A DNA stretch of 64,000 nucleotides from Koleobacter methoxysyntrophicus (lineage in GTDB: Bacteria; Bacillota; Thermosediminibacteria; Koleobacterales; Koleobacteraceae): positions 558,001-622,000 of the forward strand of contig NZ_CP059066.1 in NCBI RefSeq assembly GCF_017301615.1, in the 5' to 3' direction. Positions within the stretch are counted from its first letter, which is position 1; each line of letters starts with the position of its first letter. The notes beneath the pieces were generated by a model, which saw only the letters and a program-made list of their open reading frames with translations, was not told the DNA's origin and did no database searches. Shown piece by piece: positions 1 through 8,955 of this stretch. The translations under genes were made by a program, and so were the position numbers.

Positions 1-506
1 ACCCATCCAGCAACCGTTACATATTTTTCTGTAACCGGCTGCCCCTTTAAGGCATTGGATATATTTAGAAGGGTTTCTACATTAATAACAACGGCACCTA
101 CGTTTAATGGAATACCCCCTTCATTCACAATCCTTCCTGTAACTTCATAAACCAGCACCTGTTCATCCCCTGCGGGATAAAAATTCCCCAGTTCGAATAT
201 TTTTATATTCTCATAGGAAGCCGCCATATTCTTTAAGAGTTTTACGGCCTCCCTGTATTTGGATTTTAAAGCTATTATTCCATTTACTGCTCCCACTTCT
301 TTTACAACCGCTTTTAATGCATTTAGCAAATCCTCTGGGTATTTCCCCATAAGCTGTTGATCCACCCGTATAAGGGGTTCACACTCTGCACCATTAACTA
401 TAACATATTCCACTTTACTATCTAGTTTTACATGGGTTGGAAAACCGGCTCCCCCTGCCCCTATCACTCCGGCCTCCTTTACTGCATGACTCAAATTTCC
501 GGGCAT
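1..506 (-). CDS. pduS: PduS-like cobalamin reductase, N-terminal part (runs off left edge)
   Basis: This is the first 168 codons of an RnfC-like flavoprotein. In the Pdu pathway PduS reduces cob(III)alamin or cob(II)alamin so that PduO can adenosylate it. The ATG at 506 follows an AGGAG box by about 8 bases. Near residues 15-24 there is a glycine-rich GAGGAGFPTHVK motif, as in the NADH-binding start of RnfC/NuoF-type proteins. The Fe-S and SLBB parts would lie beyond the edge. It is the last visible gene of the microcompartment operon, 21 bases after pduP. The call rests on this motif plus context. A general RnfC homologue is the only real alternative. Confidence 0.85.
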   Translation of the reverse strand, partial: MPGNLSHAVKEAGVIGAGGAGFPTHVKLDSKVEYVIVNGAECEPLIRVDQQLMGKYPEDLLNALKAVVKEVGAVNGIIALKSKYREAVKLLKNMAASYENIKIFELGNFYPAGDEQVLVYEVTGRIVNEGGIPLNVGAVVINVETLLNISNALKGQPVTEKYVTVAGW

Positions 507-527
507 AGTAAACACTCCTTACTGCTT

Positions 528-1976
528 TTATAGGATCGAAAGGGCATTTGCCAGCACACATCTTCTGATTCTTACGAAATTTTTAGCCGATGTGAGGCCT
601 TCTCCAGTTGGACCTGCAATGGTGAAGCTGGTGAAACCTTCACCACCCACGCCGATCCCGGCATAACTGGGAGCATTTTTGACAAATATCGTTGTCTTGA
701 TGGCTCTAGCAAATCTCGTCATGTTGTCAACATTTTTAGAATGCATCACGGCTGTATGTCTGTTCCCGTGTTCCACTTCAACTGCCGTTTTTATCCCTTC
801 ATCCACATCATCGACTTTAACTATCGGCAGGACAGGCATCAGCATTTCATTGAATACAAAGGGATGGTTTTTATCCGTCTCAACGATTATAACCTTTACG
901 TCCTTCCCTGCACTTATCCCAAGTTCCTTTAAAATTACTAAAGCGTCCTTGCCAATAAAGTTTTTATTAGGGCCATAAGCGGAAGGCGGCAATTTCTCGC
1001 CGGTAGTACAGCTTCTGGCTTTATACTCATCTTTTTGGGTCAGCACCAATTCCTCCAGGGCTTTTACGGCATCACCCTTAATTCTATAAGCCCCTTCTTC
1101 TTGCATGAATTCGATCAGTTTATCATAGATGGCTTTTACTGCTATTACTTCTTTTTCGGAAATGCACGGGAGATTGTTGTCAAAACTCGAACCAATGACA
1201 ATATCCCTCGCCGCTTTTCTGACATCTGCAGTTTCATCTACGACAACGGGAGGATTACCCGCTCCCGCGCCTATAGCCTTTTTACCTGAGGAAAGCACTG
1301 CCTTGACCACAGCCTTCCCTCCCGTAGCAACCAGAATATTAATCCCCGGGTGATCTATCAGGGCCCTAGCGGTATCAAGGGTGGGTTCATAAACAGTAGT
1401 AATGAGGTTTTGAGGGCCTCCTGCCTCCATTATCGCAGCATTCAGCAATTCCACCGTCTTATGGGATACCCTCTTTGCAGAAGGATGGGGGCCGAATACA
1501 ACAGAATTCCCTGCCGCAATCATTCCTATGGCGTTGTTGATTATGGTTTCAGAGGGATTTGTCGATGGGGTTAAGCTCCCTATGACACCAAAGGGTGCCA
1601 TCTCCACAAGGGTTAGCCCATGATCCCCTGTTAATGCTTCTGTTTCAAGGATTTCTGTTCCAGGTGTCTTAACGGCAACCAGTTCATTTTTCTTAATCTT
1701 ATCATCCACCCGGCCCATTTTTGTCTCCTCAACAGCCATTCTGGAAAGCAGTTCCAGATTATCCAGTATTACCTTTCTCATAGAGTCGATGATTTCATTC
1801 CGTTTCTTTATGGGCAGTTCAATCAATTCCTGCTGGGCTTTAGATGCGGCATCTATAGCGTCATTAATATCATGAAAGATTCCATTACCGCTGGTTTTAT
1901 TATTCTTTTCTCTTTGCTGAAGTTCTTCAATAACCATGGTGATGATTGCAGATAATTCTTTTTCATCCAATCTCAT
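528..1976 (-). CDS. pduP: CoA-acylating propionaldehyde dehydrogenase PduP
   Basis: This enzyme converts propionaldehyde, NAD+ and CoA to propionyl-CoA inside the microcompartment. It is 482 residues long with the aldehyde-dehydrogenase fold. The catalytic cysteine is C271 in the motif NNLPCISEKE, and a Gly-rich TGGKAVVKA stretch lies near residue 220. Residues 1-20 form an amphipathic helix (LDEKELSAIITMVIEEL) followed by a variable linker, which is the usual encapsulation peptide of PduP. The ATG at 1976 is chosen because GGGAG lies 9 bases upstream. An ATG at 1982 overlaps the pduO stop but is only 3 bases from the same box. EutE is the close paralogue; the neighbours favour PduP. Confidence 0.93.
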   Translation of the reverse strand: MRLDEKELSAIITMVIEELQQREKNNKTSGNGIFHDINDAIDAASKAQQELIELPIKKRNEIIDSMRKVILDNLELLSRMAVEETKMGRVDDKIKKNELVAVKTPGTEILETEALTGDHGLTLVEMAPFGVIGSLTPSTNPSETIINNAIGMIAAGNSVVFGPHPSAKRVSHKTVELLNAAIMEAGGPQNLITTVYEPTLDTARALIDHPGINILVATGGKAVVKAVLSSGKKAIGAGAGNPPVVVDETADVRKAARDIVIGSSFDNNLPCISEKEVIAVKAIYDKLIEFMQEEGAYRIKGDAVKALEELVLTQKDEYKARSCTTGEKLPPSAYGPNKNFIGKDALVILKELGISAGKDVKVIIVETDKNHPFVFNEMLMPVLPIVKVDDVDEGIKTAVEVEHGNRHTAVMHSKNVDNMTRFARAIKTTIFVKNAPSYAGIGVGGEGFTSFTIAGPTGEGLTSAKNFVRIRRCVLANALSIL

Positions 1977-1981
1977 ATACA

Positions 1982-2980
1982 TCAACTCCCTTTAATAATC
2001 TCCTGAAAGATTTTTACCCCTGCTTCAGCCACTGCTATATCCTGCTCAACACTGCCTCCACTTACACCAATACCTCCTACTACATCCCCTTTCACTTCAA
2101 GGGGTATACCTCCTCCAAACACCACAATTCTTCCATTGTTTGTTGAATCTATACCATAAAGCGCTTCCCCCGGTTGGGCATGCTTTGCCAGCACATGTGT
2201 TGGCATTTTAAGGCTTACTGCTGTAAAGGCTTTGTTTATCGAAATATCAATACTTGCCAGCAGCGAACCGTCCATTCTGTAAAGGGCTATAAGATTCCCC
2301 CCTTTATCGACCACAGAAATAACCATGGATACACCTATTGCCTTTGCTTTATTTTCAGCAGTCTGAAGGATTTTTTTTACTTCACTGAGACCAAGTTCTA
2401 ACCTTTGAGGCGTAGTTTTATGCAAGGAAATTTCATTTAACACTTTTTCTTTAACCGTCCTCACCACCTCCTCCTGATCAACAAAACGAGCCAGAATGTA
2501 TAGGAGGTCCGAAAGTCGATTCAAATACTCCAGTATTTCTCCCCTTAGCCTTTCTTTTTGATTGAGAGTAACTGCCCTTCTCTCTGCTCTACGGACAACG
2601 GTTCGGGCCATATCCAATACTGCTGAAAGGGAAGTAGATCCTGACAGCACAAAATCTTTTTTCATATAAAAACGCTGGTCCAGGCAGTCAATGATTTTTT
2701 CCACAGCAATTACATTTTTTTTCGTTATCCTTTCGGGCAGTCTTTCCTTTTTATTAGGGGTAGAAGCAAGTTCAGCGTTCAGCTTATAGATATCTTTCTG
2801 CAGCTTTTTAATTATATTCTTTATCATGCTCGAATCTGCCATGGCTCTTGCCAGCCCGAGAATGGAAGCGGCTTCATCCAAGGTCCCGTATGTTTCTACT
2901 CGAAAATCGTCTTTTCTTACCTTCTCGCCCCCAAAAAGAGTTGTTTCTCCTCTGTCACCTCTTTTGGTATAGATTTTCAT
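1982..2980 (-). CDS. pduO: PduO: ATP:cob(I)alamin adenosyltransferase fused to a GlcG/HbpS-like domain
   Basis: PduO makes adenosylcobalamin, the cofactor of diol dehydratase. Residues 1-180 are the PduO-type adenosyltransferase: the start reads MKIYTKRGDRGETTLFGG, and RTVVRRAERR lies in the later helices. Residues about 190-330 form the second domain (PduO-C, GlcG/HbpS-like), with the Gly-rich GIGVSGG motif near the end. The two-domain length of 332 matches full-length Salmonella-type PduO. The ATG at 2980 overlaps the pduN stop (ATGA), so translation is likely coupled. Both domains are complete. Confidence 0.93.
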   Translation of the reverse strand: MKIYTKRGDRGETTLFGGEKVRKDDFRVETYGTLDEAASILGLARAMADSSMIKNIIKKLQKDIYKLNAELASTPNKKERLPERITKKNVIAVEKIIDCLDQRFYMKKDFVLSGSTSLSAVLDMARTVVRRAERRAVTLNQKERLRGEILEYLNRLSDLLYILARFVDQEEVVRTVKEKVLNEISLHKTTPQRLELGLSEVKKILQTAENKAKAIGVSMVISVVDKGGNLIALYRMDGSLLASIDISINKAFTAVSLKMPTHVLAKHAQPGEALYGIDSTNNGRIVVFGGGIPLEVKGDVVGGIGVSGGSVEQDIAVAEAGVKIFQEIIKGS

Positions 2981-3264
2981 AATCTGCACCCCTGGCCATT
3001 ATATTCAATGGAATCAATTATCCCCACAATTGCTGCATCCACAGGACTGTTTTCTTCATCTCCAGCAGCATTTCTAGCTGAACTGCCTTTTGTCACAAGC
3101 ACTCTCTCACCAAACCCGGCACCAACAGTATCCACAGCAACAAAGACTCCCCCCGTTGTGTTGCCTTCAGAATCTATTGACTGGACCAGCAGCAGTTTAG
3201 AGCCCACCAGGTTTTGGTTTTTCTGGGTTGCCACCACATTTCCTACAACTTTACATATCTGCAC
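2977..3264 (-). CDS. pduN: PduN/EutN/CcmL-type pentameric vertex shell protein
   Basis: BMC-P proteins form pentamers that close the vertices of the microcompartment shell. This 95-residue protein has the family's start (QICKVVGNVVATQKN), the central LLLVQ strand and the GFGERVLVTKGSSAR motif near residues 51-65. The start is GTG at 3264 behind a GAGGGGTGA box, four bases after the upstream gene. The single-domain length is normal for the family. It is placed between the pduM-like gene and pduO, as in classic pdu operons. Confidence 0.93.
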   Translation of the reverse strand: MQICKVVGNVVATQKNQNLVGSKLLLVQSIDSEGNTTGGVFVAVDTVGAGFGERVLVTKGSSARNAAGDEENSPVDAAIVGIIDSIEYNGQGCRL

Positions 3265-3268
3265 AAAA

Positions 3269-4042
3269 TCACCCCTCTTTTCTGGTAAGGATAATTTGAT
3301 TTTTTTCTGCGGTCTCTACGGCAAGGGGTGTTATTATGGAATCCTTTCTAATTAGGATTTCTTTTACACCCGACGAAGTATATGTAATAACGTCTTTGTG
3401 AGTCAATGCATGACCATTGTGCAAGGTTGTTTTTCGCTTATTTTCAAGCATTTGATGGGTTTTATCTAGCATTTCCCTTACGTCGCAAAAGTGGATTTCA
3501 AACTCTTTAAGCCTGTCAAAATATCCATATATTTGATCACGGTAAACCTTCGGAGCCCTCCCGAGACCAAGTTCCATCTTTCTTGAATCCCCGGGGTCTG
3601 CAGCATTTCTGGCAGCTAGCATTTTTTTGCCCATCATAATTCCCCAACTGGCTATTTGAAGGGGTAAAGTATCACATATACCCAATGCAATTTTGGCCAG
3701 TGTATTTTGAGTAAGCACGGGAAATAAAATAATGTCAGCGTTTTTTGTTTCCTGTAGAATTGACTCGGTATATTCATAAATCAGCTTTGCTCCAGGAATT
3801 TCTTTTTTTAATCTTTCTTCTCCGATAATTCTTAGAGCATTCCTGGAAGGAACAATCGTTAATTGCGCTCCATTAGTTTCCATATACTTAAGCTGTTTTA
3901 AAGCTTCCTCCAAACCTGTTCTGCCTCCCGTAAATACTGCCATAATTGCATAACTGCTCATATCTTTCTCTTCAAAAAACTTTAATTGCCTTATTACCTC
4001 GTCAATCACAATCTTTATGAGGCTATCAACATCAGTATACAT
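3269..4042 (-). CDS. PduM-like microcompartment protein with a flavoprotein-like N-terminal region
   Basis: This protein has about 257 residues. The last 60 or so (HKDVITYTSSGVKEILIRK, then SIITPLAVETAEKNQI) resemble the end of PduM as I recall it, a small structural protein needed for proper compartments. The middle (residues about 25-190) looks like a Rossmann or flavoprotein-type fold: FTGGRTGLEEALKQL near the start, then ADIILFPVLTQNTLAKIALG, which resembles PPC-decarboxylase-like flavoproteins. Residues 1-18 form an amphipathic helix (SLIKIVIDEVIRQL), a possible encapsulation peptide. The ATG at 4042 directly follows the eutJ-like stop and a GGGGGGAGG box. Its function is not known to me. 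It sits where pduM is expected. Confidence 0.6.
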   Translation of the reverse strand: MYTDVDSLIKIVIDEVIRQLKFFEEKDMSSYAIMAVFTGGRTGLEEALKQLKYMETNGAQLTIVPSRNALRIIGEERLKKEIPGAKLIYEYTESILQETKNADIILFPVLTQNTLAKIALGICDTLPLQIASWGIMMGKKMLAARNAADPGDSRKMELGLGRAPKVYRDQIYGYFDRLKEFEIHFCDVREMLDKTHQMLENKRKTTLHNGHALTHKDVITYTSSGVKEILIRKDSIITPLAVETAEKNQIILTRKEG

Positions 4043-4043
4043 T

Positions 4044-4886
4044 TTAGCCTCCCCCCTCTTCACTTAACATGGCAATACCTAGAGGAGTAACCAGCAAGGG
4101 GTTTACAGGTTTGACGGCTTTTATACCCGTGTGGGTTTCTATTACCCTTTCAATTCCGTTTATACAGCTTGTGCCTCCCACTAAATAAATGGTATCAACT
4201 TCCTTATCTTGTATATGGTTTCTGATGATGGAACCCACTTTTTCCATAACGGGAATTAAAACCTGGAAGACTTCTTTTGATCTCTCTTTCGATAACTTGA
4301 TCCTTTCGGCTTCTTCAAAACTCACTCTATAGTTGCCTGCCAGTACCAGTGTAAAATGAGTTCCCCCCGTGGGCTCATCGGCAACATACACAACTTCCCC
4401 ATTTTTTAACACGGAAATTCCCGTTGTTCCCCCGCCCACATCTACCACAGCACCGTTTTTTATACCCAGAACTTTTGCGGCAGCAGTGGGTTCATCAACA
4501 ATCCCTGTAAGTTCGAAACCTGCGGCTTCCACAACATTGCCTATAGCCTTTACATCACCAGGGTTAACACCGGGGGGAATTGCAGTTGCAGCTTTTTTTA
4601 ATGGAAGGGATATTACTTCTTCGATACGGGCTTTTAATCTTTTCACTATCCTTATGGCTCCGACATAATCTACTACCAGACCATCTCTAACCACCTGTGC
4701 TGGCTGTATTGCTCCCATAACAGGTTTGTTGTCGCTATCCAATACTGATACCACTACATTTGCCGTGCCCAAATCCACCCCTATTTTTAAACTCTTAAAT
4801 TCATCAGGAGGCCTTTGAGTTTTTATTATGTCCTCAAAATCTCTAATCAGTTCATTCCCCCTGGTCAAGTCCTCCACTATTTCCAC
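4044..4886 (-). CDS. eutJ: EutJ-like actin/Hsp70-fold chaperone
   Basis: This is a 280-residue ASKHA-family ATPase. The phosphate-1 loop is IGVDLGTANVVVSV near residues 35-48, the phosphate-2 region is VVDVGGGTTGIS near 148, and the adenosine motif is YLVGGTSCINGIE near 235. EutJ is encoded in ethanolamine and some propanediol microcompartment operons and is thought to be a chaperone or reactivation helper; its exact role is unclear. The start is GTG at 4886, overlapping the end of pduL by 10 bases, which implies translational coupling. It is too short to be the reactivase PduG, which is present separately. Confidence 0.85.
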   Translation of the reverse strand: MEIVEDLTRGNELIRDFEDIIKTQRPPDEFKSLKIGVDLGTANVVVSVLDSDNKPVMGAIQPAQVVRDGLVVDYVGAIRIVKRLKARIEEVISLPLKKAATAIPPGVNPGDVKAIGNVVEAAGFELTGIVDEPTAAAKVLGIKNGAVVDVGGGTTGISVLKNGEVVYVADEPTGGTHFTLVLAGNYRVSFEEAERIKLSKERSKEVFQVLIPVMEKVGSIIRNHIQDKEVDTIYLVGGTSCINGIERVIETHTGIKAVKPVNPLLVTPLGIAMLSEEGGG

Positions 4887-5512
4887 CCCTTAATTCCCAC
4901 AGTATCTCCCGTTTCGAGCCCGGCAGCATTTGCTTCGTCAGTATCTATATGCATCTCAAGCCGATATTTAGGGCTTACCCGAACCAACACACTCTTAAAG
5001 ACCAATCCGCGAATCCCTTTTACTTCAACATCAACTCTATCCCCATCTTTGACATCCCATGTGGCTGCATCTTGAGGTGTCATATGGATGTGCCTTGCAG
5101 CACATATTACTCCCTCTTTCAGTTTTATGCTCCCTTCTGGCCCTACTATAGCTACTCCTTCCGAACCCTTCAGGTCTCCCGAATCCCTGATTGGAGGTTT
5201 TAAACCCAGCTTGTAGCCATCAGTTAGTGAAATCTCCACCTGTGTCATGTTCCTGGAAGGTCCTAAAACCCTTACTTTTTCCAAAACGCCTTTGTGGCCT
5301 ACAAGGGTTACCGTTTCTCTCGCTGCAAACTGACCGGGCTGTAGTTCCTCCATTTTTGTAAGGCTATAACCTTTACCAAATAGAATCTCCACATGGTCTC
5401 TTGATAGATGCACATGGCGGTTAGAAACTCCAACAGGTATTTCTTTTCTGTTGCTTAATTGTTGTAAAACCCTCTCCACAATTTGTTCAATCTCTCTGGT
5501 ATTCAAAGACAT
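4877..5512 (-). CDS. pduL: PduL phosphotransacylase
   Basis: PduL converts propionyl-CoA and phosphate to propionyl-phosphate and CoA, recycling CoA within the compartment. The protein is 211 residues with two PduL domains. Each has its zinc-binding histidine motif: NRHVHLS at residues 31-37 and RHIHM at 140-144. Residues 1-18 (SLNTREIEQIVERVLQQL) are a typical encapsulation helix before the linker. I start at the ATG at 5512, which has AGAAGGGTG in front. A 10-codon longer reading frame exists upstream but would mask the helix. Family length is normal. Confidence 0.95.
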   Translation of the reverse strand: MSLNTREIEQIVERVLQQLSNRKEIPVGVSNRHVHLSRDHVEILFGKGYSLTKMEELQPGQFAARETVTLVGHKGVLEKVRVLGPSRNMTQVEISLTDGYKLGLKPPIRDSGDLKGSEGVAIVGPEGSIKLKEGVICAARHIHMTPQDAATWDVKDGDRVDVEVKGIRGLVFKSVLVRVSPKYRLEMHIDTDEANAAGLETGDTVGIKGWK

Positions 5513-5592
5513 CACCCTTCTAAAATGCTCACAGGTGGTCATGGATGAGTTTAAAATACCATGACCACCACAGTTTATTTATTCTTTAAATA

Positions 5593-5871
5593 TTAATCAA
5601 TCTTGGGTAGAATCTTCTCAACATCAGCATGGGGTCTTGGAATTACATGCACGGCAACAAGTTCTCCAACTTTCTGAGCAGAAGCAGCTCCTGCATCAGT
5701 AGCTGCCTTGACTGCTCCCACATCACCTCGAACCATTACCGTCACCAATCCGGAACCAATTTTCTCATAGCCTACCAAAATAACATTAGCTGCTTTAACC
5801 ATTGCATCCGCTGCTTCTATTGCCCCCACCAAACCTTTTGTTTCAACCATCCCTAAAGCTTCACCTTTCAT
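5593..5871 (-). CDS. pduA: BMC-H hexameric shell protein (PduA/PduJ type)
   Basis: This is a single BMC-domain protein of 92 residues that forms hexagonal tiles of the compartment shell. The sequence runs [19 protein letters not shown], then [15 protein letters not shown], then [11 protein letters not shown], the canonical order for PduA, PduJ, EutM and CcmK. The ATG at 5871 is 8 bases after AGGAGG. A strong box and a free-standing 50-base gap to the preceding gene suit a highly expressed shell protein. PduA and PduJ cannot be separated by eye. It is the only plain BMC-H gene visible. Confidence 0.93.
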   Translation of the reverse strand: MKGEALGMVETKGLVGAIEAADAMVKAANVILVGYEKIGSGLVTVMVRGDVGAVKAATDAGAASAQKVGELVAVHVIPRPHADVEKILPKID

Positions 5872-5926
5872 TAACAAAACCTCCTCTACTTTTATTAATC
5901 AATTTGATCAGAAAACCTTGACATGG

Positions 5927-6568
5927 CTACTTGTTTTCCATCTCATCATAGTGAATACAAATGGTTCTGAGTTCTCCCTTTTTTCGGGGACATGCAGGAT
6001 CCCCACACAGATTACAAGTAACTTTATCCTTGTTATCCCCGTCTTTTTCACCTTCGCTTTTTTCACTTTTCTCGGGTTCTTTTTCTTCCTTTTTTATTGT
6101 TTGTAATTCTTCTTTTCCGTTGGCTCCCTCATCCCTTTCTCCTTCAACATCCTCTTTTTTTATATCCACTTCATCCGCGGAGTCTTTCTCAGTTTCTCTT
6201 TTATTCTCCATTCCTTCTTTATCTGAGACAGCCTCTTTCATCTCTTCAAATTCATTTTCTTTCTGAACATCATTATCCACATGACCCACTGTTTCTCTGT
6301 TTTTTACTAATCGTTCAATGTATTCTGCGGGTCGAGGGATGACTTGAACACTCCAAACCTTATTAACCTTTCGAGCAGCAGCCGCGCCAGCTTCTACCGC
6401 TGCCTTTACAGCGCCTACATCACCAGCAAGTTTTACTGTTACCAGGCCTCCTCCTCTGGAGAGTTCATAACCTATCAACACTACATTTGCTGACTTAACG
6501 GCTGTATCCGCAGCTTCAACTGCAGCAGTTAGCCCAACGGTTTCTATTAAGCCTAATGCGGTTTTCAC
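5927..6568 (-). CDS. pduK: PduK-like BMC shell protein with charged linker and C-terminal cysteine motif
   Basis: Residues 1-87 form a full BMC-H domain ([18 protein letters not shown] start, [17 protein letters not shown] middle). Residues about 90-180 are a long Glu/Lys-rich low-complexity linker, probably disordered. The last 30 residues carry [15 protein letters not shown] and one more cysteine (CIH), a four-cysteine set that could bind Fe-S or zinc. PduK is known for a C-terminal extension of this sort. The start is GTG at 6568 with GGGAGGTGA upstream. The linker is unusually acidic and long. The metal site is an inference from the cysteine spacing. Confidence 0.85.
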   Translation of the reverse strand: MKTALGLIETVGLTAAVEAADTAVKSANVVLIGYELSRGGGLVTVKLAGDVGAVKAAVEAGAAAARKVNKVWSVQVIPRPAEYIERLVKNRETVGHVDNDVQKENEFEEMKEAVSDKEGMENKRETEKDSADEVDIKKEDVEGERDEGANGKEELQTIKKEEKEPEKSEKSEGEKDGDNKDKVTCNLCGDPACPRKKGELRTICIHYDEMENK

Positions 6569-6602
6569 TGTGTCCTCTCACCTCCCAAATCACTATTACT
6601 AT

Positions 6603-7088
6603 TTAAAAAGGAGGGTACCTCTTTAATACCTCTTTAACTACAATTGTTACCAATTCGATCAACTCTCTCTCCGACAGGTCTATGTTGTTTTTTCCTATTC
6701 CAGGATATGTATTACAACCTTTTTCCTCAGGAGTATTCATCGGCTTTAAAGGGATTCTTTTAGCTAAACGTGCAGAATTTGCTCCGAGGAGTCGCACTTC
6801 TTCCTTTGAAGCCCCTTTTAGATTAAACAACGGCTGTTTTTCCGGAAGTTTTTGATGATGAAGCACCAGTTGATTGTCTTCATCTATCCCTATCCCTATC
6901 CCTATCGGTGAGTCGCTGGCGGCTTTATATGCTGCAGAAACGGCATCCCTGCAGGATGATTCCCTCTTCTCCCACGGCACTCCCTCTTCTTCTATTCCGT
7001 ATTCCAGGTATTTAATGCACCCGGGGGCCTCCCCAACGCAATCTATATATACTGCAGGTTTCCTAGTTTTCGGGGGGTTTGTGCTCAT
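6603..7088 (-). CDS. pduH: PduH, small subunit of diol dehydratase reactivase, with extra C-terminal helix
   Basis: PduH works with PduG to exchange damaged cobalamin out of diol dehydratase. Residues 1-110 match the reactivase small-subunit fold: YIDCVGEAPGCIKYLEYGIEEEG, SPIGIGIGID, and LLGANSARLAKRIPLK. The protein has 161 residues, about 40 longer than the usual PduH as I know it. The extra part ends in an amphipathic helix (SERELIELVTIVVKEVLK) that looks like a C-terminal encapsulation peptide. The start lies 4 bases after the pduG stop, and TAATAGT-rich spacing follows before the shell genes. Confidence 0.9.
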   Translation of the reverse strand: MSTNPPKTRKPAVYIDCVGEAPGCIKYLEYGIEEEGVPWEKRESSCRDAVSAAYKAASDSPIGIGIGIDEDNQLVLHHQKLPEKQPLFNLKGASKEEVRLLGANSARLAKRIPLKPMNTPEEKGCNTYPGIGKNNIDLSERELIELVTIVVKEVLKRYPPF

Positions 7089-7092
7089 AATC

Positions 7093-8910
7093 TCACCTTC
7101 CGCTTATATATGAAAGAACAAGGCCGGTAGCCACAGCATTTCTTGGGCCTTCCTTCCCCCGTACATTAGCCCTACCGCACACTATTCCGTACCTGGCAAG
7201 TGAATCGGAAATCATATCGGGTATCTCAAAGTCCAGGGCAGACCCGCCTACCAGCACAACAAAGGGTATATGCCGAATGTTGTTTGCCGGAGAAATTATG
7301 CTTAAAGCCCTTACTGCATTGGTAACAAACACTTCTCTTTTGGCCCTTCGTCTAACGTTTCTAATCCTCTCCATAGAATGATCTGTGGGCAGAGGAACCA
7401 TCACATTTTCTTTTAACAATACAACCCTGGCAAAGAGTTCTGGTTTAAGGGGATGAGCGAAAAACTTAACAGTGCCGTCCTCCAAACGGATGCTGTAAAG
7501 AGTCTCAACCTTTGCCAGGGAGTATCTCTTGATGTCCTCCGCTATACCAATATCATTCAACCCCAGTTCAGAGTTTATCAACATGGTAACCATGTCCCCT
7601 GCCCCTGCGAGATGAATCGAAGTGACTTTTCTTTCTTTATTCATCAAGGCAGCATCGGTAGAACCGCCTCCCATGTCAAGAACTGCTATGGGAATATCAC
7701 TACCCGGTGTGGTAAGGGCACCCAGAACCGCCATGTTTGCTTCTACACCCTGAATGTGAACATCTATTCCCAGTTCATCTTTTAGTTTCCTGGCAATCTG
7801 TTCCATCGGCAGACGGCTGGTTTTCACCATGGCTGCCAGTGCAACGCCGTTTTCCATAGCAAATTCTCCAGCCAGGGCTCCTCTAATCTTTTGAGGAACC
7901 ATGGTATCGATGGCAAGAATATCCTGTATTTTTATAGAAGATAAACCCTGCCCGGTAATCTCGCTCATTATCTGTCTAACCCTCTCCAGCATCCCCCCTG
8001 CATTGGTTCCGCTCTCTCCCTTTACATCAGATATGGGCCACAGTTTCTCAACAGTTTCCATTATCTTTTCCGAACCTTCCTGGATATTTATTAAAAGAGA
8101 GTTTCTTTCTCCAACTATCGTCAGGGTTCCTGCGGGAATTTTCCTTTCTTTAATATCTCCCTTGGGTGTTTTAATGACTACCGCTGATCTATTACCAATT
8201 AGGGCTCTGGCAATGGGAACTATCATTTTTGTTTCCTCTGAATTAAGATTAAAGACAGTGGCAATTCCATATGGATTGGAAAGGGTTTTGATGGTTTCTC
8301 CAGGTCGAGCAACTTCCACCGCTGCAGGCATCCCCTTAGGCACCTTGTGAATTTCAGAAACTTCATCTACTATAGGCATATTTTTCTTAACCCTGTTTGA
8401 AATCAAAACTCCATCGTCCTTCTGCACAATGGCCCCCTGTACATCAACGCCTTTCTCCAGTGCCGTGTTTATCATTGCAGCGGCTTCTTCAAAATCAATC
8501 TCCCTTGGAATCAAGCAAATTACTTTTTCATCCTCGTGCTTATCCAGGTCTCTGATGTCAACGGTATTTCCCGTTCCAAGACCAACTCCTCCGGGAGTAG
8601 AAGGATTGTGGCCTATCATAGTGGATTCTGTTATTATGGTTTCAGTTATAGTTTCCATTGCTACATCTCCAATAACTGGTGTCGCCTCATTTAAAAGAAT
8701 CAGATCAATATCATTTATCACGATACCTGCTTTTTGAGCAGCTTCCTTTAGAACATCTATAATTCCCGATATGTTGCCAACGGTGCCTTTAATTCCCGTA
8801 GTCCGTACAATGCTGCTGGAAATAAATTTGTATTTTGTTTCATCCTCCAGCCTGAAAAGAGCCGTTTCTGTCGTTGAATTACCGATATCAACTCCTGCAA
8901 TTATTTTCAT
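7093..8910 (-). CDS. pduG: PduG, large subunit of diol dehydratase reactivase
   Basis: This is a 605-residue ATP-dependent reactivating factor of B12-dependent diol dehydratase. The actin-like ATPase motif IAGVDIGNSTTETAL is at residues 3-17, GGVGLGTGNTVDIRDLD lies near 107, and the second phosphate-binding region AVLDMGGGSTDAAL lies near 410. The C-terminus carries the VLVGGSALDFEIPD motif. The length matches PduG/DdrA. It forms a complex with PduH, encoded immediately downstream. It has an ATG start. The glycerol dehydratase reactivase GdrA is nearly indistinguishable; the locus context favours PduG. Confidence 0.95.
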   Translation of the reverse strand: MKIIAGVDIGNSTTETALFRLEDETKYKFISSSIVRTTGIKGTVGNISGIIDVLKEAAQKAGIVINDIDLILLNEATPVIGDVAMETITETIITESTMIGHNPSTPGGVGLGTGNTVDIRDLDKHEDEKVICLIPREIDFEEAAAMINTALEKGVDVQGAIVQKDDGVLISNRVKKNMPIVDEVSEIHKVPKGMPAAVEVARPGETIKTLSNPYGIATVFNLNSEETKMIVPIARALIGNRSAVVIKTPKGDIKERKIPAGTLTIVGERNSLLINIQEGSEKIMETVEKLWPISDVKGESGTNAGGMLERVRQIMSEITGQGLSSIKIQDILAIDTMVPQKIRGALAGEFAMENGVALAAMVKTSRLPMEQIARKLKDELGIDVHIQGVEANMAVLGALTTPGSDIPIAVLDMGGGSTDAALMNKERKVTSIHLAGAGDMVTMLINSELGLNDIGIAEDIKRYSLAKVETLYSIRLEDGTVKFFAHPLKPELFARVVLLKENVMVPLPTDHSMERIRNVRRRAKREVFVTNAVRALSIISPANNIRHIPFVVLVGGSALDFEIPDMISDSLARYGIVCGRANVRGKEGPRNAVATGLVLSYISGR

Positions 8911-8955
8911 GTTATCACCTCTAATGCTCCCTTGAAACGTAAAGACAACTGAAAC

